64,000 nt of DNA from Gluconacetobacter johannae (GCF_025994435.1 NZ_BAQK01000036.1:62001-126000); one strand, 5' to 3'. Counted from the first letter of the stretch, positions 28,456-38,600 are shown. Notes: generated by a model not told the origin, from the sequence alone. A program made the numbers and translations.

Positions 28456-30021
28456 TTGCTCAGAGGTTTTCTTACCGTCGGCGGCTGGACGATGCTCAGC
28501 CGCGTGCTGGGCCTGGTGCGCGACCAGCTTCTGGCCGCCTTCCTGGGGGCCGGGCCGGTGCAGGACGCCTACCAGATCGCCTTTCGCCTGCCGAACATGT
28601 TCCGCCGCCTGTTCGGCGAGGGGGCGCTGAACGCGGCGTTCGTCCCGCTGTTCTCGGCCACGCTGACCGCCGAGGGCGAGGAACCCGCCCGCCGCTTCGC
28701 CAGCGAGACGCTCAGCGTCCTGCTGGCCTGGCTGACCCTGATCGCCGTGGTGGGCGAAATCTTCATGCCGCTGGTCCTGCGCGTCATCGCGCCGGGATTT
28801 TCGCATGAGGGCGCGCGCTACGCCATGGCGGTGACGCTCAGCCGCATCACCTTTCCCTATCTGGTGCTGATCTGCGGGGCGGCGCTGGTCTCGGGCGTGC
28901 TCAACGGGTTGCACCGTTTCGGGGTCGCGGCGGCGGCTTACGTAACGTTCAACGTCATCGGCATCGCCGCGATCTTCCTGCTGACGCCGCTGACCGGCGA
29001 CGTGGCCCAGGCCTCGGCCTGGGGCATCACGGCCTCGGGCGTCGTGCAGTTCGGGCTGCTGCTGGCGGCCACCCGCCGGGCGGGTTTCCGCCTGACGCTG
29101 GTGCCCCCGCATCTCAGCGCGCGCATCCGTATCCTGATCGGACGCATGGCCATCGGCTGCCTGGGCAGCGGCATCACCCAGATCAACCTGATGGTCGATA
29201 CGATGATCGGCACCCTGCTGCCCCCCGGCAGCGTGTCGCTGATGTATTTCGCCGACCGCGTGAACCAGCTTCCGCTGGGTGTGCTGGGGGCCGCCGCCGG
29301 GACCACGCTGCTGCCGGTGCTGGCCCGCCACGTCACGGCGGATGACGCCGACAGCGCCCACGCCACGCAGAACCGCGCGATCGAATACGCCCTGATCCTG
29401 ACCCTGCCGTCGGCGCTGGCGCTGGTGGTGCTGGCCGAACCGATCATGGCCACCCTGTTCGGCCATGGCGCGTTCACCGCGCGGGATGCCGCGCTGTCGG
29501 CGCAGTCGCTGCGCGCCTATGCCGTGGGGCTGCCGGCGTTCGTGCTGGTCAAGGTGCTGTCCCCCGGCTTCTTCGCGCGCGGCGACACCGCAACGCCGGT
29601 GCGGATCGGCATGGCGACGCTGCTGCTGAATTTCGGCCTGAACCTGGCCCTGATGCGGCCGCTTGCCCATATGGGCCCACCCCTGGCCAGCAGCATCGCC
29701 GCGACCGTCAACGTGCTGCTGCTGGTGGTGCTGCTGGCGCGCCGGGGCGCCCTTCGGGTGGGCGGCCCCACCCTGTCCCGCGTCGCGCGGATGGGCGTCG
29801 CGGCGGTGGGCATGGTGGCGGTGCTGGCGGCGCTGGACATGACGCCGCTGGGCCGCCTTTCCATCCAGCCGGGTCCCCAGCGCATCGCCTGCCTGGGGCT
29901 TCTGGTCGTAGCCGGCATGGCGGCGTACGGGGCGGGGCTTCAGGCCCTGGGGGTCATCGACCACCGCGCCGTCGTCGCCGCCGTGCGGGCGCGGCTGGCC
30001 CGCCGGCGGCGGCCCGCCTGA
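28456..30021 (+). CDS. murJ: Lipid II flippase MurJ
   Basis: A 521-residue MOP-superfamily flippase with about 14 transmembrane helices that moves lipid II across the inner membrane for peptidoglycan synthesis. The start LRGFLTVGGWTMLSRVLGLVRD, FRLPNMFRRLFGEGALNAAFVP (in part) and the DRVNQLPLGVLGAAAGTTLLP region are signature segments. TTG at 28456 is chosen because GGAGG (28444-28448) lies 7 nt upstream and homologues begin LRGF; an in-frame ATG at 28420 has no such site. The murJ-mutS-glnD neighbourhood is common in alphaproteobacteria, here interrupted by an inverted methyltransferase-like gene. Confidence 0.95.
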   Translation: MLRGFLTVGGWTMLSRVLGLVRDQLLAAFLGAGPVQDAYQIAFRLPNMFRRLFGEGALNAAFVPLFSATLTAEGEEPARRFASETLSVLLAWLTLIAVVGEIFMPLVLRVIAPGFSHEGARYAMAVTLSRITFPYLVLICGAALVSGVLNGLHRFGVAAAAYVTFNVIGIAAIFLLTPLTGDVAQASAWGITASGVVQFGLLLAATRRAGFRLTLVPPHLSARIRILIGRMAIGCLGSGITQINLMVDTMIGTLLPPGSVSLMYFADRVNQLPLGVLGAAAGTTLLPVLARHVTADDADSAHATQNRAIEYALILTLPSALALVVLAEPIMATLFGHGAFTARDAALSAQSLRAYAVGLPAFVLVKVLSPGFFARGDTATPVRIGMATLLLNFGLNLALMRPLAHMGPPLASSIAATVNVLLLVVLLARRGALRVGGPTLSRVARMGVAAVGMVAVLAALDMTPLGRLSIQPGPQRIACLGLLVVAGMAAYGAGLQALGVIDHRAVVAAVRARLARRRRPA

Positions 30022-30035
30022 CCGATCAGGCGGGC
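30012..30035. terminator. Hairpin made from both stop codons of murJ and the methyltransferase-like gene
   Basis: A perfect 10-bp stem (30012-30021 with 30026-30035, loop CCGA) contains the murJ TGA in its left arm and the convergent gene's TGA (TCA on the plus strand) in its right arm. The T run is only TT. A compact two-way terminator is likely. Confidence 0.55.
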
Positions 30036-30853
30036 TTGCGGAATCGCAGGGTCATCCGGTCGCTTTCGCCGATCGCATCGTATTTCGCATGGTCGAAGGC
30101 CGGATCGGGCTGTCCGCCGGCGGAACTGGCGCGGGTCGGCGGCAGGGTCCAGACGCCGAACGGATGTTTCTTGTCGTCGCGCGGGTTGGCGTTGATCTCG
30201 GACGACGCCTCCAGCCGCAGTCCGGCATGGGCCGCCGCCTGCACCACCGTCGCCATGGCGACATAGCCGCTGGCGGCCCCGCCTTCCTGCGGGACGGGGT
30301 CGGCGCGATGCTCCTCCACCGCCAGGAGTCCGCCCGGCTTCAGGGCCATGGCCACCACGCCCATCGCGTGCGCCAGATACCCGCCGCCGATCCAGTTATG
30401 GATTTCCCGCGCCGTCAGGATCAGATCGACGCTGCCGGGGGCGGCCAGTGGCCCCGAATCCGGGCCAAAGGCCACGTCGCGGATATGGCCGTACCGCGCC
30501 ACGTCGCCGAACTGCCCGTCGAATCGCGCCCGCCCGGCCCCCATGTCGCCCAGGCCGGCGATGTACATCCCCCCGGTCCGCGCGGCATAGGGGGCAAGGA
30601 TGCGCGTCCAGTATCCGGCCCCCGGTTGCAGGTCGATGACCGTCATGCCCGGCCGCAGCCCCCAGAAGCGCAGCGACGCGTAGGGATGCCGCCAGCGGTC
30701 GCGCACCCGGTCGGCGGCCGGCCGGTCGGGCGAGGCGATGATCCCCCGCAGCATCAGCGCATCGCCACCCGACGCGGCCCGCGCCACCAGCGACGGCGCC
30801 GCCGCCAGCGCCGTCCAACCCAGCACCGATCGCCGGCCACATGATCCCGTCAT
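30026..30853 (-). CDS. Exported SAM-dependent methyltransferase-like protein
   Basis: A 275-residue protein with a Rossmann methyltransferase domain behind an export signal. The N-terminus has twin arginines at residues 7-8 (GRRSVLG) and a hydrophobic stretch ending ARA, typical of a Tat signal. The SAM motif I is VIDLQPGAGYWTRIL (residues about 73-87), followed by DLILTAREIHNW and a GGLLAVEEH strand. It resembles the predicted methyltransferases of COG4798, many of which carry signal peptides. SAM is not known to be available in the periplasm, so the actual function is open. Convergent with murJ, divergent from mutS. Confidence 0.75.
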   Translation of the reverse strand: MTGSCGRRSVLGWTALAAAPSLVARAASGGDALMLRGIIASPDRPAADRVRDRWRHPYASLRFWGLRPGMTVIDLQPGAGYWTRILAPYAARTGGMYIAGLGDMGAGRARFDGQFGDVARYGHIRDVAFGPDSGPLAAPGSVDLILTAREIHNWIGGGYLAHAMGVVAMALKPGGLLAVEEHRADPVPQEGGAASGYVAMATVVQAAAHAGLRLEASSEINANPRDDKKHPFGVWTLPPTRASSAGGQPDPAFDHAKYDAIGESDRMTLRFRKPA

Positions 30854-31009
30854 CGCTCAACCGTCCTTTTTTCGTTTCCCGGCCCGTCCCCAAGCCGCCT
30901 GTCCGACAGGATGCACGGGATCGCCGGCCGCGCCAGCCGCGAAATCCGGATCGGATACGGTTCGATTCGTGGCTGGCACATCAGGCGCGCGCCCTGTACA
31001 CAGAACCTC

Positions 31010-33664
31010 ATGACGCTCCCTTCGCCGGACGGCGCCACCCCGGCAATGGCGCAATGGTTTTCCCTCAAGGCCGAACATCCCGAAGCCCTGCTGTTCTTCC
31101 GCATGGGCGATTTCTACGAGCTGTTCTTCTCGGACGCCGAGGCCGCGTCGGCGGCGCTCGACATCGCGCTGACGACGCGCGGCACGCACGGCGACATGCC
31201 GATCCCGATGTGCGGCGTGCCCGTGGGCGCCGCGTCAGCCTATTTGGCGCGGCTGATCCGGCGCGGCTTCCGCGTGGCGGTGGCCGAACAGACCGAACCC
31301 CCGCGCAAGCCGGGTAAGGGTGTGCCCAAGGGGCCGCTGGCCCGCGCGGTGGTGCGCCTGGTCACCCCCGGCACCCTGACCGAGGACGAACTGCTGGAAG
31401 CCGGACGGCAGAACCTGCTGGTAGCCGTCGCCCCGCAATCCGGACGCGCCACGGCCGCCCGCGGCTGGGGCGTGGCCTGGATCGACATTTCCACCGGCAC
31501 GTTCGAAACCGCGCATGTCGCGCCCGATGGGTTGATGACCCTGCTGGGCCGGCTGGACCCCGCCGAAATCCTGACCAACGGCGAGGTCGATCTGGGCGAT
31601 TTCGCCGCGCGCCGCGCCCCCGACACGCTGGCGCCGCAGGCCGCCACCGCCCGCCGCCGCATGGCCGAGACGTTCAACGCCGCCAGCCTGGACGCCTTCG
31701 GCACCTTCTCCGACGAGGAAGCGGTCGCCGGCGCCATGGCGCTGGAGTACATCCGCCGCAGCCAGGCCGGGCAGATGCCCCGTCTGGCCCGGCCCCGCCC
31801 CCATGACGACGGCGGCACCCTGGGCCTGGACCCGGCGACGCGCGCCAGTCTGGATTTGCTGCGTACCCGCGAGGGCGGCAGCGACCACACGCTGTTCGCC
31901 AGCGTCGGCCGCACCGTCACCGCCCCCGGCAACCGCCTGCTGGCCGAATGGATCGCCGCCCCGCTGACCCGGCCCGACGCGATCGCCGCCCGGCAGGACG
32001 GCTGGTCGTGGATGCTGGAGGAAGGGGGCGTGCGCGCGGCCCTGCGCCAAGCCTTGCGCGGCACGCCCGACATCGCCCGCGCGCTGGGGCGGCTGTCGCT
32101 GGGGCGCGGCCTGCCGCGCGACGCGGCGGCGATCCGCGACGGCGTGGCCACCGGGCGGCGGATCGCCCGTCTGCTGTCCGACGGACGAACACCGCCCCCG
32201 CCGCTGCTGGCCGGGCTGCTCCGCCACCTGGGCGAGGCCACGGCGCTGGAGGCCCGGCTGGACCAGGCGCTGGCCGCCGACCTGCCTGCCCGGCTGGAAG
32301 ACGGCGGGGTCATCGCCGCCGGCTTCGACCCGGAGCTGGACGCCGAGCGCGCCCTGCGCGACGACAGCCGCCGGGTCATCGCCGGCCTGCAGAACGACTA
32401 TGCCCAGAAATTCGGCCTGGCCAGCCTCAAGATCCGCCATCACGCGCAACTGGGCTATGTCGTCGAGGTTCCGGCGGCGACGGCGGGCCGCCTGCGCGAG
32501 CGGACGGACCTGATCCTGCGCCAGGGCACCGCAAGCGCCGCGCGCTTTTCCACCGAGGAACTGGTCAGCCTGGACCGCCGGATCGCCGAGGCCGCCGAAC
32601 GCGCCGCCGCGCGCGAACGGCTGGTGTTCGCCACCCTGGTCCGCGACATCCTGGACGAAGCCGCCCTGCCCCCGATCGCCGAGGCCCTGGCCCTGCTCGA
32701 TGTCCTGCAATCCTGCGCCGACCTGGCGGCCGGGGGAATGTGGTGCCGGCCCGAGGTCGGGGACGACGCCTCCTTCGTGCTGGAGTCCTGCCGCCATCCG
32801 GTGGTCGAGGCCGCCCTGCCCCGCAGCGAACGCTTCACACCCAACGACTGCTCGCTGGACCCGGCGCGACGGGTGATGCTGCTGACCGGCCCGAACATGG
32901 CCGGCAAATCGACCTTCCTGCGCCAGAACGCGCTTGCGGTCATCCTGGCGCAGGCCGGTCTGCCGGTGCCGGCCAAATCGGCGCGGATCGGCATCGTCGA
33001 CCGCCTGTTTTCACGCGTGGGGGCATCCGACGACCTGGCGCGCGGCCGTTCGACCTTCATGGTGGAAATGACCGAGACCGCCGCCATCCTGAACCAGGCC
33101 GGCCCGCGATCGCTGGTGGTGGTGGACGAGATCGGGCGCGGCACCGCCACCCTGGACGGGCTGGCCATCGCATGGTCCGTGCTGGAAGCCATGCATTCCA
33201 CATTGCGCTGCCGTTCCATTTTCGCAACACATTTCCACGAACTGGCGGAACTGGCCGAAAGCCTGCCCCGCCTGTCGCCCCATACGATGAGCGTGCGGGA
33301 ATGGAAGGGGCAGGTCGTCTTCCAGCACGAGGTCGTGCCGGGGTCGGCGCGGCGAAGCTGGGGCGTGCATGTCGCGCGGCTGGCCGGCGTGCCCGAACCC
33401 GTGGTGCGCCGTGCCGCGCGGCTGCTGGCGGTGCTGGAAAGGGAGCGCGCGGCCGGCGCGCGGCCTCTGCCGTTGTTCGCGCCCACGGACGGCGACGACG
33501 GCCGGAATACCACCGCCGGATCGGGGCAGGACCTGCCCCGGCCGGTCCGCGACATGCTGGACAGCCTGGACCCCGACGCGCTGACCCCCCGCACCGCGCT
33601 GGATGCCGTCTACGCGCTCAAGAAACTGATGCTTGAAGAATCCGGGCATCTGGACCACGGATAA
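31010..33664 (+). CDS. mutS: DNA mismatch repair protein MutS
   Basis: An 884-residue mismatch-recognition ATPase. The N-terminal mismatch-binding domain has the Phe-x-Glu motif in GDFYELFF (about residue 37), the lever and clamp domains follow, and the ATPase has GPNMAGKSTFLRQ near residue 627, the ST-rich DDLARGRSTFMVEM segment and VVVDEIGRGTATLDG. Length is typical. ATG at 31010 gives the usual short N-terminus before MAQW; no good Shine-Dalgarno is seen. glnD follows after 57 nt. Confidence 0.97.
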   Translation: MTLPSPDGATPAMAQWFSLKAEHPEALLFFRMGDFYELFFSDAEAASAALDIALTTRGTHGDMPIPMCGVPVGAASAYLARLIRRGFRVAVAEQTEPPRKPGKGVPKGPLARAVVRLVTPGTLTEDELLEAGRQNLLVAVAPQSGRATAARGWGVAWIDISTGTFETAHVAPDGLMTLLGRLDPAEILTNGEVDLGDFAARRAPDTLAPQAATARRRMAETFNAASLDAFGTFSDEEAVAGAMALEYIRRSQAGQMPRLARPRPHDDGGTLGLDPATRASLDLLRTREGGSDHTLFASVGRTVTAPGNRLLAEWIAAPLTRPDAIAARQDGWSWMLEEGGVRAALRQALRGTPDIARALGRLSLGRGLPRDAAAIRDGVATGRRIARLLSDGRTPPPPLLAGLLRHLGEATALEARLDQALAADLPARLEDGGVIAAGFDPELDAERALRDDSRRVIAGLQNDYAQKFGLASLKIRHHAQLGYVVEVPAATAGRLRERTDLILRQGTASAARFSTEELVSLDRRIAEAAERAAARERLVFATLVRDILDEAALPPIAEALALLDVLQSCADLAAGGMWCRPEVGDDASFVLESCRHPVVEAALPRSERFTPNDCSLDPARRVMLLTGPNMAGKSTFLRQNALAVILAQAGLPVPAKSARIGIVDRLFSRVGASDDLARGRSTFMVEMTETAAILNQAGPRSLVVVDEIGRGTATLDGLAIAWSVLEAMHSTLRCRSIFATHFHELAELAESLPRLSPHTMSVREWKGQVVFQHEVVPGSARRSWGVHVARLAGVPEPVVRRAARLLAVLERERAAGARPLPLFAPTDGDDGRNTTAGSGQDLPRPVRDMLDSLDPDALTPRTALDAVYALKKLMLEESGHLDHG

Positions 33665-33721
33665 TAGAGTGTCGGACATCCGTCCGACCGCAAGCCTGTG
33701 CAGGACACCGATCAGCCCGCG

Positions 33722-36616
33722 ATGTCGACCCCGTCTTCCCCGTCCCTGTCCGTCAGGGACCTGACCCAAAGCCTCGCGACCGCCCTCCGTCCCGCGGATG
33801 GACAGGCCCCCCTGTCGCGCGAGGAGGCGATCGGCCTGTTCCGCCGTCACCTTGCCCGCTTCCAGGGCGCGGTGCGTGAGGAGTTCGAGGCCGACCGCCT
33901 GCGTGGCGCCAACGCCGCCAAGCAACTGGCGCTGCATACCGACGGCATGATCCGCACGCTGGTGGATTTCGCGCTGGACCACGCCCTGGCCGATTCGGTC
34001 GGCCCGGCCGGCCGCACGCTGGCGGTCGCCGCGACCGGCGGATACGGGCGCGGCATGCTGGCCCCGTTCAGCGATATCGACCTGCTGTTCCTCACACCCG
34101 AGGACCCTTCGGCCGACGTCAGCCGCGTGGTGGAATATATCCTGTATTTCCTGTGGGACCTGGGGCTGAAGGTCGGCCACGCCACGCGGTCGATCCCGCA
34201 ATGCATCGCCGAGGCCGAGGCCGACACCACCGTCCGCACCACCCTGCTGGATGCCCGCCTGCTGGCGGGCGACACGTCGCTGTTCGCGATGTTCGAGGCC
34301 CGCTACATCGTCGCCTGCGTCGAGGCCGGGGCCGCGCGCTTCATCGCCGACAAGCGCCAGGAGCGCACGGCCCGCCACCATCGCTTCGGCGACAGCCCGT
34401 ACCTGGTCGAACCCAACGTCAAGGAAGGGCGCGGCGGCCTGCGCGATTTGCAGACGCTGTACTGGATGTGCCGCTATACGTTCGGCACCCGCCATGTTTC
34501 CGACCTGCTGGCCCCCGGCTTCAGCAAGCTGGGCCTGCTGACCGAGCAGGAGGCCAAGCGCGCCCGGCGCTCGTGGAATTTCCTGTGGAGCGTGCGGCTG
34601 CATCTTCACTACATCTCCGGCCGGGCCGAGGAACGCCTGACCTTCGACGTCCAGCCGGTGGTCGGCGCCCGCATGGGCTACACCCGTCATGGGCGGCAGG
34701 TCGGCGTCGAACGGTTCATGCGCCATTATTTCCTGACGGTGCGCGAGGTCATGCGCCTGACGCATGTGCTGGAACCGGCCGTGCTGCGCCAGGCGCTCGG
34801 CCCGTCGGCCAACGCGCCGCAGGCCGACAGCGCGATGCGCGACGCGGGATTCACCGTGCAGGACGGCCAGATCCTGCCCGAACGCGGGACGTCCTTCGAC
34901 GCCGAGCCGATCCAGATGATGCGGCTGCTGGAATGGGCGCGCACGCGCAAGCTGCCGATCCACCCGATGGCGATGCACCAGCTGATCCGCTGGGAACGCC
35001 GGGCGGCCAGCCTGCGCGGGGACGCCGAGGCCTCGCGCATCTTCCTCGAACTGCTGTGCGGCGCCCCACCCGAACGCGCGCCCCGCATCGGGCACGCGCC
35101 CGAGGGCGAGCATTCGCCGGCCGACGAGGCCCCCAGCTTCCACGCCACGGCGCAGGACCGCCGCCAGGGCAATGCCTACTGGCTGCATATCCTCAACGAG
35201 ACGGGGATCATGGGCCGGCTGCTGCCCGACTGGTCGCGGATCGTGGGCCAGATGCAGTTCGACACCTATCACGTCTTCACCGTCGATGAGCATACCATCG
35301 AGGCCATCAGGATCCTGGGCCGGATCGAACACGGGGCGATGGCCGACGAAATCCCGCAGGCCTACGACCTAGCCCGCAACCTGCAATCGCGCCGCGCCCT
35401 GTACATGGCCGTGCTGCTGCATGACGTCGCCAAGGGGCGCGGCGGCGACCATTCGGAACTGGGGTCGGAGATCGCGCTGGAGGTCTGCCCCGAACTGGGC
35501 CTGAGCGGCGAGGAGACCGAGACCGTATCGTGGCTGGTGCTGCATCACCTGCTGCTGAGCCATACCGCCTTCCAGCGCGATATCGACGACCCCAAGACCA
35601 TCCTGGACCTTGCCGACACCATCCAGTCGCCCGAGCGGCTGCGCCTGCTGCTGCTGCTGACCATCGTGGACATGCGCGCGGTCAGCCCGCGCGTGTGGAA
35701 CGCCTGGAAGGCCACCCTGCTGCACGAGCTGTACATGCGCGTGGCCGAGGTCCTGGAAGGCGGGCTGGCCACGACCGAACGCGACGTGCGCGTGGCGCGG
35801 GCCAAGGACGCGGCCGCCGACATGCTGGACGAAGGCGGGTTCACCCGCGAACAGGCCGAGCATTTCCTCGGCCTGGGCTACGGCAGCTACTGGCTGTCCT
35901 TCGACCAGGACACCCACGCCCGCCATGCCCGCCTGATCCGCGAGTCCGAATCCCGGAACGCGCCGCTGACGGTCGAAACCCAGCCCCTGCCGGCGCGCGG
36001 CGTGACCGAGGTGACGATCTACACCGCCGACCATCCGGGCCTGTTCTCCCACATCGCCGGCGCGCTGGCCATCGCCGGGGCGTCCATCGTCGATGCGCGG
36101 ATCCACACGCTTATCAACGGCATGGCGCTGGACACGTTCTGGATTCAGGATGCGGGCGGCGAGGCGTTCGAGGAGCCGCACCAGCTTGTCCGGCTATCCA
36201 CCCTGGTCGAGCAGGCATTGTCGGGCCGGGTCGATATCGGCAAGGAAATCGTCTGCACCGGGCGGTCGCGCTACGGGCGGCGCATGCGCGCCATCCATGT
36301 GCCGCCGCGCGTCGTGATCGACAACCGGGCGTCGAACACCTACACGGTCATCGAGATCAACGGCCGCGACCGGCCCGGCCTGCTGCATGACGTGACCAAT
36401 GCCATCAGCGACCAGAAGCTGCAGATCGCCTCGGCCCACATCACGACCTACGGCGTGCGCGCCGTCGACGTGTTCTACGTCAAGGATCTGTTCGGCCTGA
36501 AGATCACCGACGAGGGCCGCCTGCACGAAATCCGCGAGGCCCTGCTGGCCGGCCTGCGCCAGGCCGAGGAGGCCGCCCTCGGCGACGTGCCCCAGGTGCT
36601 GGAAACCATCATCTGA
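33722..36616 (+). CDS. glnD: PII uridylyltransferase/uridylyl-removing enzyme GlnD
   Basis: A 964-residue bifunctional nitrogen sensor that uridylylates PII proteins when glutamine is low and deuridylylates them when it is high. Domains in order: nucleotidyltransferase with GGYGRGMLAPFSDIDLLF (residues about 105-122), the GlnD linker (PYLVEPNVKEGRGGLRD in part), HD phosphohydrolase with LLHDVAKGRGGDHSE (about 565), then two ACT domains starting near 762 and 873. An in-frame GTG at 33698 is an alternative start. It sits directly after mutS; its 3' end overlaps the convergent TPR gene by 8 nt. With gltB in the same window it links nitrogen sensing and assimilation. Confidence 0.97.
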   Translation: MSTPSSPSLSVRDLTQSLATALRPADGQAPLSREEAIGLFRRHLARFQGAVREEFEADRLRGANAAKQLALHTDGMIRTLVDFALDHALADSVGPAGRTLAVAATGGYGRGMLAPFSDIDLLFLTPEDPSADVSRVVEYILYFLWDLGLKVGHATRSIPQCIAEAEADTTVRTTLLDARLLAGDTSLFAMFEARYIVACVEAGAARFIADKRQERTARHHRFGDSPYLVEPNVKEGRGGLRDLQTLYWMCRYTFGTRHVSDLLAPGFSKLGLLTEQEAKRARRSWNFLWSVRLHLHYISGRAEERLTFDVQPVVGARMGYTRHGRQVGVERFMRHYFLTVREVMRLTHVLEPAVLRQALGPSANAPQADSAMRDAGFTVQDGQILPERGTSFDAEPIQMMRLLEWARTRKLPIHPMAMHQLIRWERRAASLRGDAEASRIFLELLCGAPPERAPRIGHAPEGEHSPADEAPSFHATAQDRRQGNAYWLHILNETGIMGRLLPDWSRIVGQMQFDTYHVFTVDEHTIEAIRILGRIEHGAMADEIPQAYDLARNLQSRRALYMAVLLHDVAKGRGGDHSELGSEIALEVCPELGLSGEETETVSWLVLHHLLLSHTAFQRDIDDPKTILDLADTIQSPERLRLLLLLTIVDMRAVSPRVWNAWKATLLHELYMRVAEVLEGGLATTERDVRVARAKDAAADMLDEGGFTREQAEHFLGLGYGSYWLSFDQDTHARHARLIRESESRNAPLTVETQPLPARGVTEVTIYTADHPGLFSHIAGALAIAGASIVDARIHTLINGMALDTFWIQDAGGEAFEEPHQLVRLSTLVEQALSGRVDIGKEIVCTGRSRYGRRMRAIHVPPRVVIDNRASNTYTVIEINGRDRPGLLHDVTNAISDQKLQIASAHITTYGVRAVDVFYVKDLFGLKITDEGRLHEIREALLAGLRQAEEAALGDVPQVLETII

Positions 36617-38522
36617 AGCCGTCGCGCCAGCGGGCCAGCGCATCGCGCATCCGCGCGACCGGTTCGACCCACGCGTGCTCCGGCGGGTCGGGCCGCGTCT
36701 GCCGGAACTGATGCAGGGACGGGTACCAGCGACTGCCCCGGTTTCCCCACGGCGACGGCGTGGGCAGGTCGAAACAGGCCGACCAGCGCCAGTCGCCGCC
36801 AAAGCGGTTCAACAGCCAGACCGGCCACCCCATCGCCCCGGCCAGATGGGCGATCGCGGTATCGACCGTGATGACCAGGTCCAGCCCCGCGATGGTCCGC
36901 GCGGTGGTCAGCAGGTCGCCCCGCGCCGGCCGTTCCAGGGCAAACGGCGGCCCCTCCCCGGCCCCCTCATGCTGCAACGACACGAAGGACACGCCTGCCA
37001 CCTCGCCCAGCGGGGCCAGCATGCCCGGCGGGACCGAGCGCCGGCGGTCGAACCGGTAGGACGGGTTGCCCGCCCAGCACAGGCCGACCCGCAACGCACC
37101 GCGCGCCTGCCCCGTGCGCGCCGCCGTCGGCAGCAGATAGGGCGAGAAGGCCGGCGCATCGCCTATCCCCAGCCGGTCCGGCAGGCTCATCAGCCCGCAT
37201 CGCGCCACGATGTCGGGCGGCGGCGCCGCACCGGGCGGCAACAGGCGGCAGCGCGGCCAGAACGTGCCGTCCGGGTCCGGCATGGTCCGCACCAGACGAT
37301 GCAGGGACGCCGGGATATCGAGCTCCAGGCGCGCCCGCCGCGCGGCCTGCGGCAGATAGCGCAGGAACTGGATCGTGTCGCCCAGCCCCTGTTCGGCGCG
37401 CAGCAGGACCGCGCCCGATTCGACGGCCGCCCCGTCCCAGTCGCGGGTGTCCCCGCCACGATCGTCCGCAACGGGAATCAACCGCGACCGGGCCTCCAGG
37501 CACCGCCATCCCTCGGCCATGGCCCCTCGGGCCAGCAGCAGCGTGCCAAGATTGAATTGGGCCCGTGCGGCATCCAGGTCGGCCCCCGCGTCCGCGCGGG
37601 CCAGCACGGCGCGGCATAGATCCTCGGCCTCCCCGGTCCGCGACAGGTCGGCCAGGACGGTCGCCGCGTTGACGGCAATCCGCGAATCCTCCGGGCGCAG
37701 GGCGCGCGCCGCCGCCAGGGCCGCATGGGCCTCGGGCAGATGGCCCAGCGCCATCAGCACCAGGCCCAGATTGTTCTGTGTCTCCGCCACCTCGGGCGCC
37801 AGGCGCGCGGCATGGTCCAGCGCCGCACGGGCGGCCTCATGCCGGTTCAGCCCGAACAGGGCCGCGCCGTGATTGGCCCAGGCCGCCGGGTCGGTCGGCC
37901 GAAGGCGCAGGATGTCGCGATAGACCGGCTCGGCCTCCTCCGCCTTCCCCGCGCCGGCCAGCAGGGTGGCCAGGGCGTCCAGGCTCTCGACCCGGTCGGG
38001 CGCCAGGGCGGCGGCCTGGCGGGCCAGGGCGATGCCGCCCATCCTGTCCCCGCTCCGGGTCCGCAACTGCGCCAGCTCCAGCATCAGGGTGGGGTCGCGC
38101 GGGCGCAGGGCGATGGCGCGGCGCAGGCTGGCCTCGGCTTCGGCCCGCGCCCCCTGGGCCTCCAGCACGCCGGCCAGCGCGGCATGGGCGCGCGGATCGC
38201 GGGGCTCGCGCAGGGTCGCCACGCTCAGGGCCGCGCGCGCTTCCTCCAGATGGCCCTGTTCGTGCAGCGCGCGGCCCAGAGTGATGTGAAAATGCGCCGC
38301 CGGCAGCACGGCGACCGCCTTGCCGGCCAGCCCGATGGCCAGGTCGGGCCGGCCGGCGGCGCGGGCCACGCAGGCCATTCCGTGCAGGGCCTCGGGGTCG
38401 CCGGGCGTGCGCGCCAGGGCATCCCGGAAATGCCCCAGCGCCCCGTCCCGGTCGCCCGCTTCCAGGCGGGCCAGCCCCAGGGCCACCGGATCGCCCCCAT
38501 GATGACGCTCATCTGCCGGCAT
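36609..38522 (-). CDS. TPR protein with C-terminal GT9/GT41-like glycosyltransferase domain
   Basis: A 637-residue cytoplasmic protein. Residues about 1-340 are tandem 34-residue TPR repeats (patterns of A-L--G---EA---Y--L), and residues about 370-637 resemble the C-terminal half of heptosyl/O-GlcNAc-type transferases: VGLCWAGNPSYRFDRRRS, SLQHEGAG and DLVITVDTAIAHLAGAMG. Such proteins are common in acetic acid bacteria and may glycosylate proteins, flagellin or polysaccharide; the acceptor cannot be told from sequence. GGGGGAAGG precedes the ATG. The open frame continues upstream antisense to the carboxypeptidase gene, but that part has neither a start signal nor similarity. Confidence 0.82.
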   Translation of the reverse strand: MPADERHHGGDPVALGLARLEAGDRDGALGHFRDALARTPGDPEALHGMACVARAAGRPDLAIGLAGKAVAVLPAAHFHITLGRALHEQGHLEEARAALSVATLREPRDPRAHAALAGVLEAQGARAEAEASLRRAIALRPRDPTLMLELAQLRTRSGDRMGGIALARQAAALAPDRVESLDALATLLAGAGKAEEAEPVYRDILRLRPTDPAAWANHGAALFGLNRHEAARAALDHAARLAPEVAETQNNLGLVLMALGHLPEAHAALAAARALRPEDSRIAVNAATVLADLSRTGEAEDLCRAVLARADAGADLDAARAQFNLGTLLLARGAMAEGWRCLEARSRLIPVADDRGGDTRDWDGAAVESGAVLLRAEQGLGDTIQFLRYLPQAARRARLELDIPASLHRLVRTMPDPDGTFWPRCRLLPPGAAPPPDIVARCGLMSLPDRLGIGDAPAFSPYLLPTAARTGQARGALRVGLCWAGNPSYRFDRRRSVPPGMLAPLGEVAGVSFVSLQHEGAGEGPPFALERPARGDLLTTARTIAGLDLVITVDTAIAHLAGAMGWPVWLLNRFGGDWRWSACFDLPTPSPWGNRGSRWYPSLHQFRQTRPDPPEHAWVEPVARMRDALARWRDGFR

Positions 38523-38600
38523 GACGCCTTCCCCCGGTTGCACGCCCGCCGCGCCATCGCACAGACTGTCCGTCGTGACGACCACGCCGGAGACCAGAAC

